In this document: positions 18,382 to 26,815 of the stretch, one piece after another | Layout: each line of letters starts with the position of its first letter | Numbering within the stretch: the first letter of the stretch is position 1 | Made by a program: the position numbers and the translations under genes | Assembly: GCF_019429485.1 (NCBI RefSeq) | Contig: NZ_JAHXZN010000006.1 | Coordinates: 1-64,000 of the forward strand | Direction: 5' to 3' | DNA: 64,000 nt | DNA from: Sphingomonas citri | Lineage (GTDB): Bacteria > Pseudomonadota > Alphaproteobacteria > Sphingomonadales > Sphingomonadaceae | The notes under the pieces: model-generated | What the model saw: the letters and a program-made list of their open reading frames with translations, nothing else | Told to the model about the DNA's origin: nothing | Database searches by the model: none

Positions 18382-20373
18382 TCAGCGCAGGTCGGGCGCG
18401 GTCGCTTCCCCACGCAGCATCGCCACCGCCGCGTCGAGTGTCACCACCTCCTGCGCCTGGCTGCCGAGCCGGCGCAGCGCGACCTTGCGCTCCTCCGCCT
18501 CGCGCTTGCCGACCACCAGCAGCACCGGCACCTTCGCGACCGAATGCTCGCGCACCTTGTAGTTGATCTTCTCGTTGCGCGTGTCCGTCTCCACCCGGAT
18601 GCCCGCCGCGCGCAGCGCCGCCGCGACCTCGGCGGCGTAATCGTCCGCGTCGGAGACGATCGTCGCCACCACCGCCTGCACCGGCGCGAGCCACAGCGGG
18701 AAGCGCCCGGCGTGATGCTCGATCAGAATGCCGATGAAGCGCTCGAAGGTGCCGAGGATGGCGCGGTGGAGCATCACCGGGCGGTGGCGCTGGCCGTCCT
18801 CGCCGACGTAGCTGGCGTCGAGCCGCTCGGGCAGCACGCGGTCCGACTGAATCGTGCCGACCTGCCACGTCCGCCCGATCGCGTCGGTGAGGTGGAACTC
18901 CAGCTTGGGGGCGTAGAAGGCGCCCTCGCCGGGCAGCTCCTCGAACTTCGCCTTGATCGCCTCCGACAGGCCGGAGGCGTGCACCGCGTCGCGCAGCTCC
19001 TGCTCGGACTTGTCCCACATCGCGTCGTCGCCGAAGCGCTTGTCGGGGCGCAGCGCCAGCTTCACCGCATAATCCTCGAAGCCGAGGTCGCGGTAGACGC
19101 TGTCGAGCAATTCGCAGAACTTGCGCACCTCCTCGACCAATTGGTCCTCGCGCACGAAGATATGCGCGTCGTCCTGGGTGAACTGGCGGACGCGCATGAT
19201 GCCGTGCAGCGCGCCGTGCGGCTCGTTGCGGTGGCAGCAGCCGAACTCGGCCATGCGGATCGGCAGGTCGCGGTAGCTCTTGATGCCCTGCTTGAAGATC
19301 AGCACGTGCGCCGGGCAGTTCATCGGCTTGAGCGCCATCAGATCGCCCTCGCCCGACAGCACCGGCCCCTCTTCCTCGACGTTGGGGATCTCGTCCGGCA
19401 CGACGAACATGTTCTCGCGATACTTGCCCCAGTGGCCCGACTGCTCCCACTGGCGCGCGTCCATCAGCTGCGGCGTCTTCACCTCGGCATAGTCGGCGGC
19501 GTCGAGGCGGCGGCGCATATAGGCCTCGAGCTGGCGCCACAGCACGAAGCCCTTGGGGTGCCAGAACACCGAGCCCTGCGCCTCGGCCTGGAGGTGGAAC
19601 AGGTCCATGTCCTGGCCGATGCGGCGATGGTCGCGCTTGGCCGCCTCTTGCAGCATGTGAAGGTGCGCGTCGAGCTGCTTCTTGTTGAGCCAGCCGGTGC
19701 CGTAGATGCGGCTGAGCATCGCGTTCTTCTGGTCGCCGCGCCAATAGGCACCCGAGACGCGCGTCAGCTTGAACGCTTGCGGGTCGAGCCGCCCGGTCGT
19801 CGGCATGTGCGGGCCGCGGCACATGTCGAGCCACTCGCCCTGACGGTAGATCGTCAGCTCCTCGTGGTCGGGCAGCTCGGCGGCCCATTCCGCCTTGAAG
19901 GTCTCGCCCTGCCGCTGCCACGTCTCGATCAGCTGCTCGCGCGTCCACACCTCGCGCGTGAACGGCTCGTTGCGCGCGATGATGCGGCGCATCTCCTCCT
20001 CGATCGCGGGCAGGTCCTCGTCGGTGAACGGCCGCTCCTTCGGCGCGAAATCGTAGTAGAAGCCGTCGTCGGTGGCGGGGCCGAAGGTGATCTGCGTGCC
20101 CGGGAAGAGATGCTGCACCGCCTCGGCGAGCACGTGCGCGAGATCGTGCCGCGCCAGCTCGAGCGCCTCGGCCTCGTCGCGCTGCGTCACCAGCGCCAGC
20201 GTCGAATCCCGCGTCAGCGGGCGCGAGAGGTCGCGCAGCTCGCCGTCGACGCGCGCCGCGATCGCGGCCTTGGCCAGCCCGGGCCCGATCGCGGCGGCGA
20301 TCGCCGCGGGTGTGGTGCCCGGCTCCACCTCGCGGACCGAACCGTCGGGCAGCGTGATCGAGAGCATGTCCAT
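18382..20373 (-). CDS. thrS: Threonyl-tRNA synthetase
   Basis: The 663-residue enzyme charges tRNA-Thr. An N-terminal TGS domain ([20 protein letters not shown]) is followed by the editing domain ([20 protein letters not shown]) and the class II core: [13 protein letters not shown], a [20 protein letters not shown] motif 2 region, and [22 protein letters not shown]-terminal anticodon-binding domain ends the protein ([40 protein letters not shown]). Length is normal. The start is ATG 20373 with GGAAG upstream; a second ATG two codons on is possible. The 248-nt gap to the divergent protease gene holds the promoters. Confidence 0.97.
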   Translation of the reverse strand: MDMLSITLPDGSVREVEPGTTPAAIAAAIGPGLAKAAIAARVDGELRDLSRPLTRDSTLALVTQRDEAEALELARHDLAHVLAEAVQHLFPGTQITFGPATDDGFYYDFAPKERPFTDEDLPAIEEEMRRIIARNEPFTREVWTREQLIETWQRQGETFKAEWAAELPDHEELTIYRQGEWLDMCRGPHMPTTGRLDPQAFKLTRVSGAYWRGDQKNAMLSRIYGTGWLNKKQLDAHLHMLQEAAKRDHRRIGQDMDLFHLQAEAQGSVFWHPKGFVLWRQLEAYMRRRLDAADYAEVKTPQLMDARQWEQSGHWGKYRENMFVVPDEIPNVEEEGPVLSGEGDLMALKPMNCPAHVLIFKQGIKSYRDLPIRMAEFGCCHRNEPHGALHGIMRVRQFTQDDAHIFVREDQLVEEVRKFCELLDSVYRDLGFEDYAVKLALRPDKRFGDDAMWDKSEQELRDAVHASGLSEAIKAKFEELPGEGAFYAPKLEFHLTDAIGRTWQVGTIQSDRVLPERLDASYVGEDGQRHRPVMLHRAILGTFERFIGILIEHHAGRFPLWLAPVQAVVATIVSDADDYAAEVAAALRAAGIRVETDTRNEKINYKVREHSVAKVPVLLVVGKREAEERKVALRRLGSQAQEVVTLDAAVAMLRGEATAPDLR

Positions 20374-20621
20374 GGAGAATCTTCCTGCGAGAACCGTGGG
20401 GCACGCCCTAAGGCGCGCGTGACGCGACGAAAAGAGGGAGCCTGCCCGGCGTGGCGCGGGCGGCGGGGCGCGTCAGCGGGTGACGCGCGCGCCGGCCGTG
20501 GGCCGCGCCGGGATGCTAGTAGTGAGCGGGGCCGTGCGCATGGTGGCGCGTATATAGCTGCGTGAGACCCGCGGCGCCAGCGCGGCCTTATCCGCGGCGG
20601 GCGCGTCCCTATATCTGGGGC

Positions 20622-21248
20622 ATGCCCGTCGACGTCTCGGCCAACCCGCATTTCTACCTGCTGCTCGGCGCCTTGCTGGTGGCCGCGATCGTGGCGCGGC
20701 GCGTGCCGCTGCTGCGCACCTTGGTGAGCCTGGCGGTGTGGGGCGGTTTGGCGGTGCTGCTCTACACGCTGCTGGTGGAACGCGAGCGCTTCGATCCCTG
20801 GCTCGGCCGCGTCGCCGCCGCGCTCGACGTCGAGAGCCAGCAGGTCTCGGGCAGCGAGACGCGCGTGACGATGAGCCCCGACGGCCATTTCTACGTGCGC
20901 GCGAAGCTCGGCCCGCCGGGGGCGGCGGTGGAGCGGCGGCTGCTGGTCGACAGCGGCGCGACGATCACCGCGCTGTCGCCCGCCACCGCGGCGGCGGCGG
21001 GGGTGGAGGTGCGGCCGGCGACCTTCCCGCTGCTGCTCAAGACCGCCAACGGCACGATCCGCGCCGACACGGGCGCGCTGGCCGAGCTGCGCTTCGGCAA
21101 CGTGGTGGCGCGCGACCTCGCGGTGGTGGTGTCGCCCGCCTTCGGCGACGTCGACGTGGTGGGGATGAACTTCCTGTCGCGGCTGAGCTCGTGGCGGGTC
21201 GAGGGGCGCACGCTGATCCTCACGCCGCACCACCCGCAGGAGGCGTAG
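20622..21248 (+). CDS. Membrane-anchored clan AA aspartic protease (TIGR02281 family)
   Basis: A 208-residue protein. Two hydrophobic segments at about 11-25 and 34-51 anchor it in the inner membrane. The retropepsin-like domain follows, with the catalytic motif LLVDSGATITALS (Asp110-Ser-Gly) and GMNFLSRLSSWRVEGRTLIL near the end, as in TIGR02281 proteins. Such single-lobe enzymes act as dimers; the substrate is unknown. The start chosen is ATG 20622 after CTGGGG; an upstream in-frame ATG at 20562 adds 20 Arg/Pro-rich residues and is less likely. Confidence 0.8.
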   Translation: MPVDVSANPHFYLLLGALLVAAIVARRVPLLRTLVSLAVWGGLAVLLYTLLVERERFDPWLGRVAAALDVESQQVSGSETRVTMSPDGHFYVRAKLGPPGAAVERRLLVDSGATITALSPATAAAAGVEVRPATFPLLLKTANGTIRADTGALAELRFGNVVARDLAVVVSPAFGDVDVVGMNFLSRLSSWRVEGRTLILTPHHPQEA

Positions 21249-21319
21249 GGGGGGCGGCGGGGCGGGGCCATCGGGCTGTCATCTTGACTGCCAGGATGCT
21301 CCCTCTCGCCCCACACTAG

Positions 21320-21413
21320 CCGTCACCCCGGCGATAGCCGGGGTCCAGTTGGAAGACGTTGGTAAGTCCCACCACGGCCTACCCAACTGGGCCCCGGCCT
21401 TCGCCGGGGCGAC
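21320..21413. repeat. CCCCGGCG-type palindrome doublet before the toxin gene
   Basis: ACCCCGGCGATAGCCGGGGT (21325) and its inverted partner GCCCCGGCCTTCGCCGGGGC (21391) flank the spacer AAGACGTTGGTAAGTCCCAC and its continuation. It lies in the 314-nt gap between the protease and the toxin candidate, so the toxin locus begins right after a repeat. Confidence 0.8.
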
Positions 21414-21562
21414 AGCGTAGGGGCGAACGCCCCTCGACACACCAATCGCGCCGTTTCTCTCCTTGCGCTGACCCGGCACGGTGATTGCACGCCATCGGCA
21501 ATTGCCTTGTTGGAGGATGTTGCTCAGATGTTCTCGCCGCGTCAGCAGAGCGGGGCGACACG

Positions 21563-22630
21563 ATGAACATGGAGCGGGCATGGATACCGGCGGGGGTGAG
21601 CCCCGCCGAACGACGGCGCTTATTCTCGATCTGGATCCGGACGGGGCGGATCCCGACGCGCCGCGACGACGGCATCGAGCTGAAGTTCAACCCCTGGCAC
21701 GACCCGCGCGACGGTCGCTTCACGTCCGGCCCGGGCAGCGAGGCGGCGGCGCGCGACGGAGCGCCGGGGCGGGTAGGTGAGGGCGGCGGCGGCGCGGGGG
21801 AGGGCGGCGTCGTCCGCTCGGACGGCGTCTACCGGCCGGGCGAGCCGGGGCCGACGCTGATCCCGATCGGCGCGCCGGAACCGCCCGAGACGCGCGGCGG
21901 CAACATCCGCGCGTTCGAGGACCCGATGACGCTGGATGAGTGGCAGGTCGACGAGCATTCAGCGCTCGGGCCACCACTCAGGCTGGCAGATCAGATCTTC
22001 GATATAACTGGGCCGGGGGCAGAAGTCCGAACCGCGCTGATGCGGGTGCAGGCCGAGAAGATCCTCAACGACATCCATCAATTAGACCCGACTTATGTCT
22101 TTCAGTCCTTTCAATTTCCTTATAGCGAAGATGGGCAGCGGCGGCTCATCGACGGACTCCGCTTCGACCGCGCGGTTTTGACCATGCGGGTGAAGGGCAA
22201 TCTTGAGCCGCTGCAGCTTGAGACTTACCGGTTCGCGCAAGGAGCCACGAATGACGCCTACCAAGAAGGTTTGAGGCGTCTTAAGCTGACAATGCTTCCG
22301 ATCCGGCTGAGTGAACGAGAGGCACTTGGAAATTTCGTTGACCAACGCGTTCGCGAGCAGTTGCGGCAGCGGTTCTTCTTGGCTGGAGTTGATTGTTCCG
22401 GCGCTGGGCCGGTCAGGCTCAATCGGAACGAGGCTGTCGGCGAGAACGGGCGATTTCGTCGCCCCGATATCAGGGTCGGTGACGTTGCCTTCGATGTCTC
22501 GCTCTCGGCAAAAACTAGAGGGCAGGCGCAGATACGGGGTTTCTTCAACGCTAACTTCAAGCCGTCTATGGTTGTCATCATCCGGCCCAGCGAGCTGGGT
22601 AGAAGCACAAGCTACATTCTCCGTCGATAG
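21563..22630 (+). CDS. Candidate polymorphic toxin with variable lower-GC C-terminal domain
   Basis: A 355-residue protein with no signal peptide or membrane segment. Residues 1-60 contain SPAERRRLFSIWIRTGRIP and the motif FNPWHDPRDGRFTSGPG. Residues about 60-120 are a Gly/Pro-rich linker. From about residue 130 on, base composition falls clearly below the surroundings and rare codons appear. The last 60 residues read RRPDIRVGDVAFDVSLSAKT, with P301-D302, D311 and K317, then MVVIIRPSELGRSTSYILRR. This could be a nuclease core, but I know no named family. Three paralogous small genes follow, as expected for immunity genes. The role is inferred from architecture. The start is ATG 21563; ATG 21569 is possible. 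Confidence 0.6.
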   Translation: MNMERAWIPAGVSPAERRRLFSIWIRTGRIPTRRDDGIELKFNPWHDPRDGRFTSGPGSEAAARDGAPGRVGEGGGGAGEGGVVRSDGVYRPGEPGPTLIPIGAPEPPETRGGNIRAFEDPMTLDEWQVDEHSALGPPLRLADQIFDITGPGAEVRTALMRVQAEKILNDIHQLDPTYVFQSFQFPYSEDGQRRLIDGLRFDRAVLTMRVKGNLEPLQLETYRFAQGATNDAYQEGLRRLKLTMLPIRLSEREALGNFVDQRVREQLRQRFFLAGVDCSGAGPVRLNRNEAVGENGRFRRPDIRVGDVAFDVSLSAKTRGQAQIRGFFNANFKPSMVVIIRPSELGRSTSYILRR

Positions 22631-22641
22631 GGGGCAGCCTT

Positions 22642-23046
22642 ATGAACGACTATGTATTCAGAAGTCCGCTGGCAAGCGGCGCGCCCTTCATCCCTGCTAA
22701 CTTGGGAGAGCTGGATGATCAGCTCGCATCGATGATGCTCGAGGCCCCGACCTTTGTCGATCGGCTAGGCTTCTTGCCCGACCAGACGATCGATTCGCGC
22801 TTCCATCAGCTCGACACCGCGCTGAGCCGAGTGAAGCCGAAGCTGGGCGCTGAGAGCTACGCTAAAGCGGTCGATCTGTCTGCGCGAGCCAAGGCACTGT
22901 TTCTAAGCGATCCCGATATGACGAACGGGAAGACCAAGGAGGGCATCTGGCTGCTCGACGAGATCAGCCAGCTTATCACCGACGCGCGGCGCCGCCGGGT
23001 CAAGGCCGAGCTGAGGGACGATGAGGGCGAGGTGACCGGCGACTGA
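22642..23046 (+). CDS. Candidate immunity protein, copy 1 of 3
   Basis: A 134-residue acidic protein starting MNDYVFRSPLASGAPFIPAN, 11 nt after the toxin candidate. The central pattern is LGELDDQLASMMLEAPTFVD, then SAYAK-like helices (KAVDLSARAKALFLSDPDMT), and the end LLDEISQLITDARRRRVKAE, GEVTGD. It has no signal peptide or catalytic motif. Copies 2 and 3 share all of these landmarks. Known practice in toxin loci is that small acidic cytoplasmic proteins encoded just downstream neutralise the toxin; here this is inference. Confidence 0.65.
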   Translation: MNDYVFRSPLASGAPFIPANLGELDDQLASMMLEAPTFVDRLGFLPDQTIDSRFHQLDTALSRVKPKLGAESYAKAVDLSARAKALFLSDPDMTNGKTKEGIWLLDEISQLITDARRRRVKAELRDDEGEVTGD

Positions 23047-23205
23047 AGATCAGCCGTGGCGGGTGGCAGGCCGGGATGCCACGTAGACCGCAACGTCTAA
23101 GTGGCAGGTTGTAATACCCTGCATTGATAGGACCTAGCCATCTACAATCGTCATTTTCAAGCCGTCGCAGGAAGGTGGGTCATATATCCTAAGGAGAGCA
23201 AGGTG

Positions 23206-23622
23206 ATGATCGAGGAAGAAGAGAATTTCGTTTTCCGAAGCTCTATCACCAATCCTCGGCCTTATGTGCCGCAAGCGCTGAGCGAGATCGAGGACCAGCT
23301 TGGCTCGATGATGCTGAAATCTCCTCACTTCAAAGACAGGACAGGGTATTTTCCTGATTTAAGCCTAGAATCAAGTTTCTTTAAACTCAACAGTGGCCTA
23401 GACCGTATGCGCGAGAAGCTCGGGGAGGATGTTCACGCCAAGGCCATCGAGCTGTCAGGCCGCGCAAAGGCGTTGTTCCTACAGGCACCAGATATCGCCA
23501 GCGAGAAGACGAGGGAAGGCAATCGGCTGCTCGACGAGATCGATCAGCTGATCAACGCGGTGCGACGCCACCGCTACGAGAGCGGTCTCACCGACGATGA
23601 GGGCGAGGTGACCGGCGACTGA
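23206..23622 (+). CDS. Candidate immunity protein, copy 2 of 3
   Basis: A 138-residue protein starting MIEEEENFVFRSSITNPRPY. It aligns along its whole length with copy 1 (LSEIEDQLGSMMLKSPHFKD, KAIELSGRAKALFLQAPDIA, RLLDEIDQLINAVRRHRYES, GEVTGD). ATG 23206 follows AAGGAG with a spacing of 9; GTG 23203 is the alternative. Its stop is exactly 576 nt after that of copy 1. The 64 nt around the two stops (23017-23080 and 23593-23656) are identical, which marks a tandem duplication. Confidence 0.65.
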   Translation: MIEEEENFVFRSSITNPRPYVPQALSEIEDQLGSMMLKSPHFKDRTGYFPDLSLESSFFKLNSGLDRMREKLGEDVHAKAIELSGRAKALFLQAPDIASEKTREGNRLLDEIDQLINAVRRHRYESGLTDDEGEVTGD

Positions 23623-23775
23623 AGATCAGCCGTGGCGGGTGGCAGGCCGGGATGCCGAATGAACGGCACGTCTGACCGGCAGGTGGAAAGATCTCGCGCA
23701 CAGGGGTTTGCCATTTTCAGTCGCGATTGTCAGGCCAACGCAGGAAGGTGATGCCTGCCAGAGGGAAGCTACAAA

Positions 23776-24198
23776 TTGAGCGACAGCGAGGAAGAGGAAT
23801 ATTTTTACCGTAGTTCCATCACTACACCAGGTCCATATATACCAAAAACCTTGGGAGAGATATACGACCAACTCGGGCCGATGGTATTGTATGTTCCAAG
23901 AAAGTTCAAAAAGAAAACCGGTTACTTTCCGGAAACATTCCTCGAGGCGGACTTCTATGAGTTGAACAATGGCCTGGAGCTCGTGCGAGAGAAGCTGGGC
24001 GAGGACGACTACGCCAGGGCGATCGACATGTCCGCGCGTGCCAAGGCGCTGTTCGAGGCCGATCCCGATATGACGACGGGGCAAGCCGAAGACGGCATCG
24101 TGCTGCTCGACGAGATCAGCGACCTGATCCGGGACGCTCGGCGCCGGCGCGTCAGGGCGAAGCTGAAGGACGACCTGGGCGAGGTGAGCGGCGACTGA
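23776..24198 (+). CDS. Candidate immunity protein, copy 3 of 3
   Basis: A 140-residue protein starting at TTG 23776 behind AGGGAAG; no ATG is available in frame. MSDSEEEEYFYRSSITTPGP, LGEIYDQLGPMVLYVP, AIDMSARAKALFEADPDMTT and LLDEISDLIRDARRRRVRAK match copies 1 and 2. The stop lies again 576 nt after the previous one. The N-terminal half is the most divergent and has the most AT-rich codons; the C-terminal half is close to copy 1. It may bind a different toxin variant than copies 1 and 2. Confidence 0.6.
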   Translation: MSDSEEEEYFYRSSITTPGPYIPKTLGEIYDQLGPMVLYVPRKFKKKTGYFPETFLEADFYELNNGLELVREKLGEDDYARAIDMSARAKALFEADPDMTTGQAEDGIVLLDEISDLIRDARRRRVRAKLKDDLGEVSGD

Positions 24199-24282
24199 CA
24201 CTCGTCGAGCGCAGGCGATCGGTCGGGGGCGGCAGGTGAGGGAGGGCGAGCTGGGCGAGCCGCGGTGCCTCTCACACACACC

Positions 24283-24316
24283 TTCCCACCTGTGCCCCGG
24301 CCTGCGCCGGGAAACA
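24283..24316. repeat. Single palindrome arm, CCCCGGC family
   Basis: CCACCTGTGCCCCGGCCTGC and its continuation GCCGGG form one arm of the doublet family seen elsewhere, without a clear partner. It sits between the immunity genes and fliJ. Confidence 0.5.
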
Positions 24317-24340
24317 GGAGGCGCCGCCCCGCCCCGCTCC

Positions 24341-24751
24341 CTACCGCCGCGGCACCCGCGCCGGGGCGTCCTCCAGCGCCTTCATCTCGGCGCGCACGTC
24401 CTCGGCGCGCCGGCGGTCGATCAGCTTCTCCACCGCATTCTGGTCACGCCGGGCCGATCGGGTGGCCTCGCCGCTGCGCTCGGCGTGCTGCTCGGCCATG
24501 CGCACGCGGTTCACTGCCGCCTCGGCCGAGCGCTGCAGCCGCTCGCGGAAATGCGCCGCCGCGGCGAGGTTGACCGCGCCCGTCGCCGCGGTCGGCACCG
24601 GCGCCACCGCGTCGACCAGCTGGCAGATGCGGTGCGCCAGCTGGGTCTCGCTCGTCAGCTGCGCCCGCGCGCGCGCCTCGTCGGCGCGCGCCAGCCCGAG
24701 CTGGAGCGTGCGTACGCGATGCAGCCGCTTGAGCCGCGCGGCGTCAGCCAT
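24341..24751 (-). CDS. fliJ: Flagellar export protein FliJ
   Basis: A 136-residue, highly charged helical protein: KRLHRVRTLQLGLARADEAR at the start, and FRERLQRSAEAAVNRVRMAE and RRDQNAVEKLIDRRRAEDVR as long coiled-coil segments. FliJ is the stalk-like chaperone escort of the flagellar type III ATPase. Sequence conservation of the family is low; the call rests on size, coiled coil and position after fliI, with which it overlaps by 8 nt. It is the last gene of the flbD-fliE-F-G-H-I-J operon. Confidence 0.75.
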   Translation of the reverse strand: MADAARLKRLHRVRTLQLGLARADEARARAQLTSETQLAHRICQLVDAVAPVPTAATGAVNLAAAAHFRERLQRSAEAAVNRVRMAEQHAERSGEATRSARRDQNAVEKLIDRRRAEDVRAEMKALEDAPARVPRR

Positions 24752-26075
24752 CGCCGAACACGCCGACCAGCTCGGCCGCGGCGTCCGCCAGCGGCACCAC
24801 CTGCGATGTCTCCTGCCGGATGAACTCGGTGATCGCGGGGTGATAGGCGATGGCGTTGTCGATCGCGGCGTCGCTGCCCGAGCGATAGGCGCCCATCAGC
24901 ACGAGGTCGCGGTTCTCCTCGTAGGTGGCGAGATGGCGGCGCAGCGCGCGCGCGGCCTGCTGGTGCTCGGCGGGCACGATGTCGTTCATCACGCGGCTGA
25001 TCGACTTGGAGACGTCGATCGCGGGATAGACCGCGCGCTCCGCCATCGCGCGACTCAGCACGATATGGCCGTCGAGGATCGAGCGCGCCGAGTCGACCAC
25101 CGGGTCGTTGCCGTCGTCGCCGTCGGCCAGCACGGTGTAGATGCCGGTGATCGAGCCGCCGGTGTTCACGTCCGAGCCGGCGCGCTCCAGCAGGTTGGGC
25201 AGCATCGCGATAGCAGAGGGCGGATAGCCGCGCGCCGAGGCGGGCTCGCCCAGCGCCAGCCCGATCTCGCGCCCGGCGTGCGCGACGCGGGTGAGCGAGT
25301 CGATGATCAGCAGCACCTTCTTGCCCTCGGCGCGGAACGCCTCGGCGATCGCGGTGGCGCGCAGCGCGCCGCGGATGCGCAGCACCGGCGAGTGGTTGGC
25401 GGGCACCGCCACGACCACCGCGCGCTTCCGCGCCTCGCCCGCCACCTTGGTCTCGAGGAAGTCGGCGACCTCGCGCGAGCGCTCGCCGATCAGCCCGATC
25501 ACGATCACGTCGGCCTGCGCCGCGCGCACCATCATGCCGAGCAGCACCGACTTGCCGACGCCAGAGCCCGCCATGATGCCGACGCGCTGGCCCTGGCCGA
25601 CGGTGAGCAGCCCGTTGATCGCGCGCACGCCGACGTCGAGTGGGGCGAGCACGCGGCCGCGGTCGAGCGGCGACTGCATGTGCCCGGCGAGCGGCCAGCG
25701 CCCGGCGCCGCGGATCGGGCCGAGCCCGTCGATCGGCGCGCCCGAGCCGTCGACCACGCGCCCCAGCAGCGCCGCGCCGACCTCGGCCTCGCCCGGCGCG
25801 CCGAGTGGGCGCACCGGCGCGTTGGGCAGCAGCGCGGCGGGGCCGCCCAGGTTCATCATCAGCGTGCGGCCGTTGCGGAAGCCGATCACCTCGGCCTCGA
25901 CCTGCGCGGTGCCCGCCGCGCCGATGCGGCAGACGGTGCCGACCGGCAGCGACAGCCCCACCGCCTCCATCAGCAGCCCGTCGTAGGACGACAGCCGCCC
26001 CGAGACCTTGGCGGCGAAGCGCGGCGCGGCCTCGACGAGCGTGGCGAGATAATCGTCGGCGAAGCGGTTCAGCAC
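24744..26075 (-). CDS. fliI: Flagellum-specific ATPase FliI
   Basis: A 443-residue F1-beta-like ATPase that powers flagellar type III export. Walker A AGSGVGKS is at residues 169-176, with upstream GVRAINGLLTVGQGQRVGIM, the Walker B region KKVLLIIDSLTRVAHAGREI, and SITGIYTVLADGDDGNDPV typical of export ATPases. The start is GTG 26075, seven bases into the fliH end (GTGCTGA), which gives the normal family length; an upstream in-frame ATG at 26123 would add 16 residues encoded within fliH. Confidence 0.95.
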   Translation of the reverse strand: MLNRFADDYLATLVEAAPRFAAKVSGRLSSYDGLLMEAVGLSLPVGTVCRIGAAGTAQVEAEVIGFRNGRTLMMNLGGPAALLPNAPVRPLGAPGEAEVGAALLGRVVDGSGAPIDGLGPIRGAGRWPLAGHMQSPLDRGRVLAPLDVGVRAINGLLTVGQGQRVGIMAGSGVGKSVLLGMMVRAAQADVIVIGLIGERSREVADFLETKVAGEARKRAVVVAVPANHSPVLRIRGALRATAIAEAFRAEGKKVLLIIDSLTRVAHAGREIGLALGEPASARGYPPSAIAMLPNLLERAGSDVNTGGSITGIYTVLADGDDGNDPVVDSARSILDGHIVLSRAMAERAVYPAIDVSKSISRVMNDIVPAEHQQAARALRRHLATYEENRDLVLMGAYRSGSDAAIDNAIAYHPAITEFIRQETSQVVPLADAAAELVGVFGDG

Positions 26076-26815
26076 GCGGGCACCGCCGCGCGCTCGATCG
26101 CCGCCGTCAGCTGCTCCATCCACAGCGCCGGACCGTCCTCGACGATGGTCGAGGCTGCTTCCATGACGAAGCTGCCGCGCGCCACGGCGGCGTCGCCGAC
26201 CGGAAAGATCGTGTCGGGGAGCAGCCCGGCGAGCAGCGCGACGTCCTCCGGGTTGACCCGCAGCATCGCCGACTCGCTCGCGTCGGCGAGCAGGTCGACC
26301 GCGGCCTCGACTCGCGCGGCGAGCAGCGGACCCGAGACGCCGGTCTCGCCCACTACCGCGGTGACGAGCGTCAGCACGGTGCGGCGCAGCGTCTCGGCCA
26401 GCGCGGCGCGGTCGATCGCGCCGCCGGCACGCAGCTGCGCGGCGACGCCGTCGAGCAAGGCGCGGTCGCGCGCCGCCTCGGCCTGCGCGGCGTGCGTGGC
26501 GGCGGCGAAGCCCTCCTCATAGCCTTCCGCGCGCGCGGCCTCGACCTGCTCGAGGCAGGGCAGCGGCTGCGCCTCGGGGTCGAGCATGTCCCAGCCCGCG
26601 GTCGGGTCGCTCGCCGGATCGGCCGGCGCGAAGTGGCGCGGCTGCTCCGCGGTCGCGGCGGTCTCGGGCGGGCGCGCGCCGAACGCCTGCTCGATCCGCG
26701 CGATCAGGTCGGCGGGGGTGAAGCCGCCGGTGGACTCGGACTGCGCGCGCGCGCGCGTGGTGGCGGCCGCGTCGGCACGTGCCGGCAGCCCGATGACGAA
26801 CGTCGCCTCAGACAT
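26069..26815 (-). CDS. fliH: Flagellar assembly protein FliH
   Basis: A 248-residue protein, the regulator of FliI and its link to the C-ring. The N-terminus is poorly conserved. The middle has ARAEGYEEGFAAATHAAQAE, the usual glycine-containing helix. The C-terminal half (RRTVLTLVTAVVGETG, LLADASESAMLRVNPEDVAL) is FliH/YscL-like, and VARGSFVMEAASTIVEDG matches the conserved GGCRIET-like end. The start is ATG 26815, overlapping the fliG stop by 8 nt. Confidence 0.85.
   Translation of the reverse strand: MSEATFVIGLPARADAAATTRARAQSESTGGFTPADLIARIEQAFGARPPETAATAEQPRHFAPADPASDPTAGWDMLDPEAQPLPCLEQVEAARAEGYEEGFAAATHAAQAEAARDRALLDGVAAQLRAGGAIDRAALAETLRRTVLTLVTAVVGETGVSGPLLAARVEAAVDLLADASESAMLRVNPEDVALLAGLLPDTIFPVGDAAVARGSFVMEAASTIVEDGPALWMEQLTAAIERAAVPAC

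Noticed and set aside
18226..20565. Plus-strand open frame of 779 codons opposite thrS
   Set aside because: thrS on the minus strand is unmistakable; the antisense frame lacks hydrophobic cores and motifs and is a GC-codon effect.
21485..21562. Longer N-terminus of the toxin candidate from the ATG at 21485
   Set aside because: The added 26 residues (with a Cys-rich GNCLVGGCCSD) do not fit the start of the conserved module, and the ATG at 21563 is closer to it; a low level of doubt remains.
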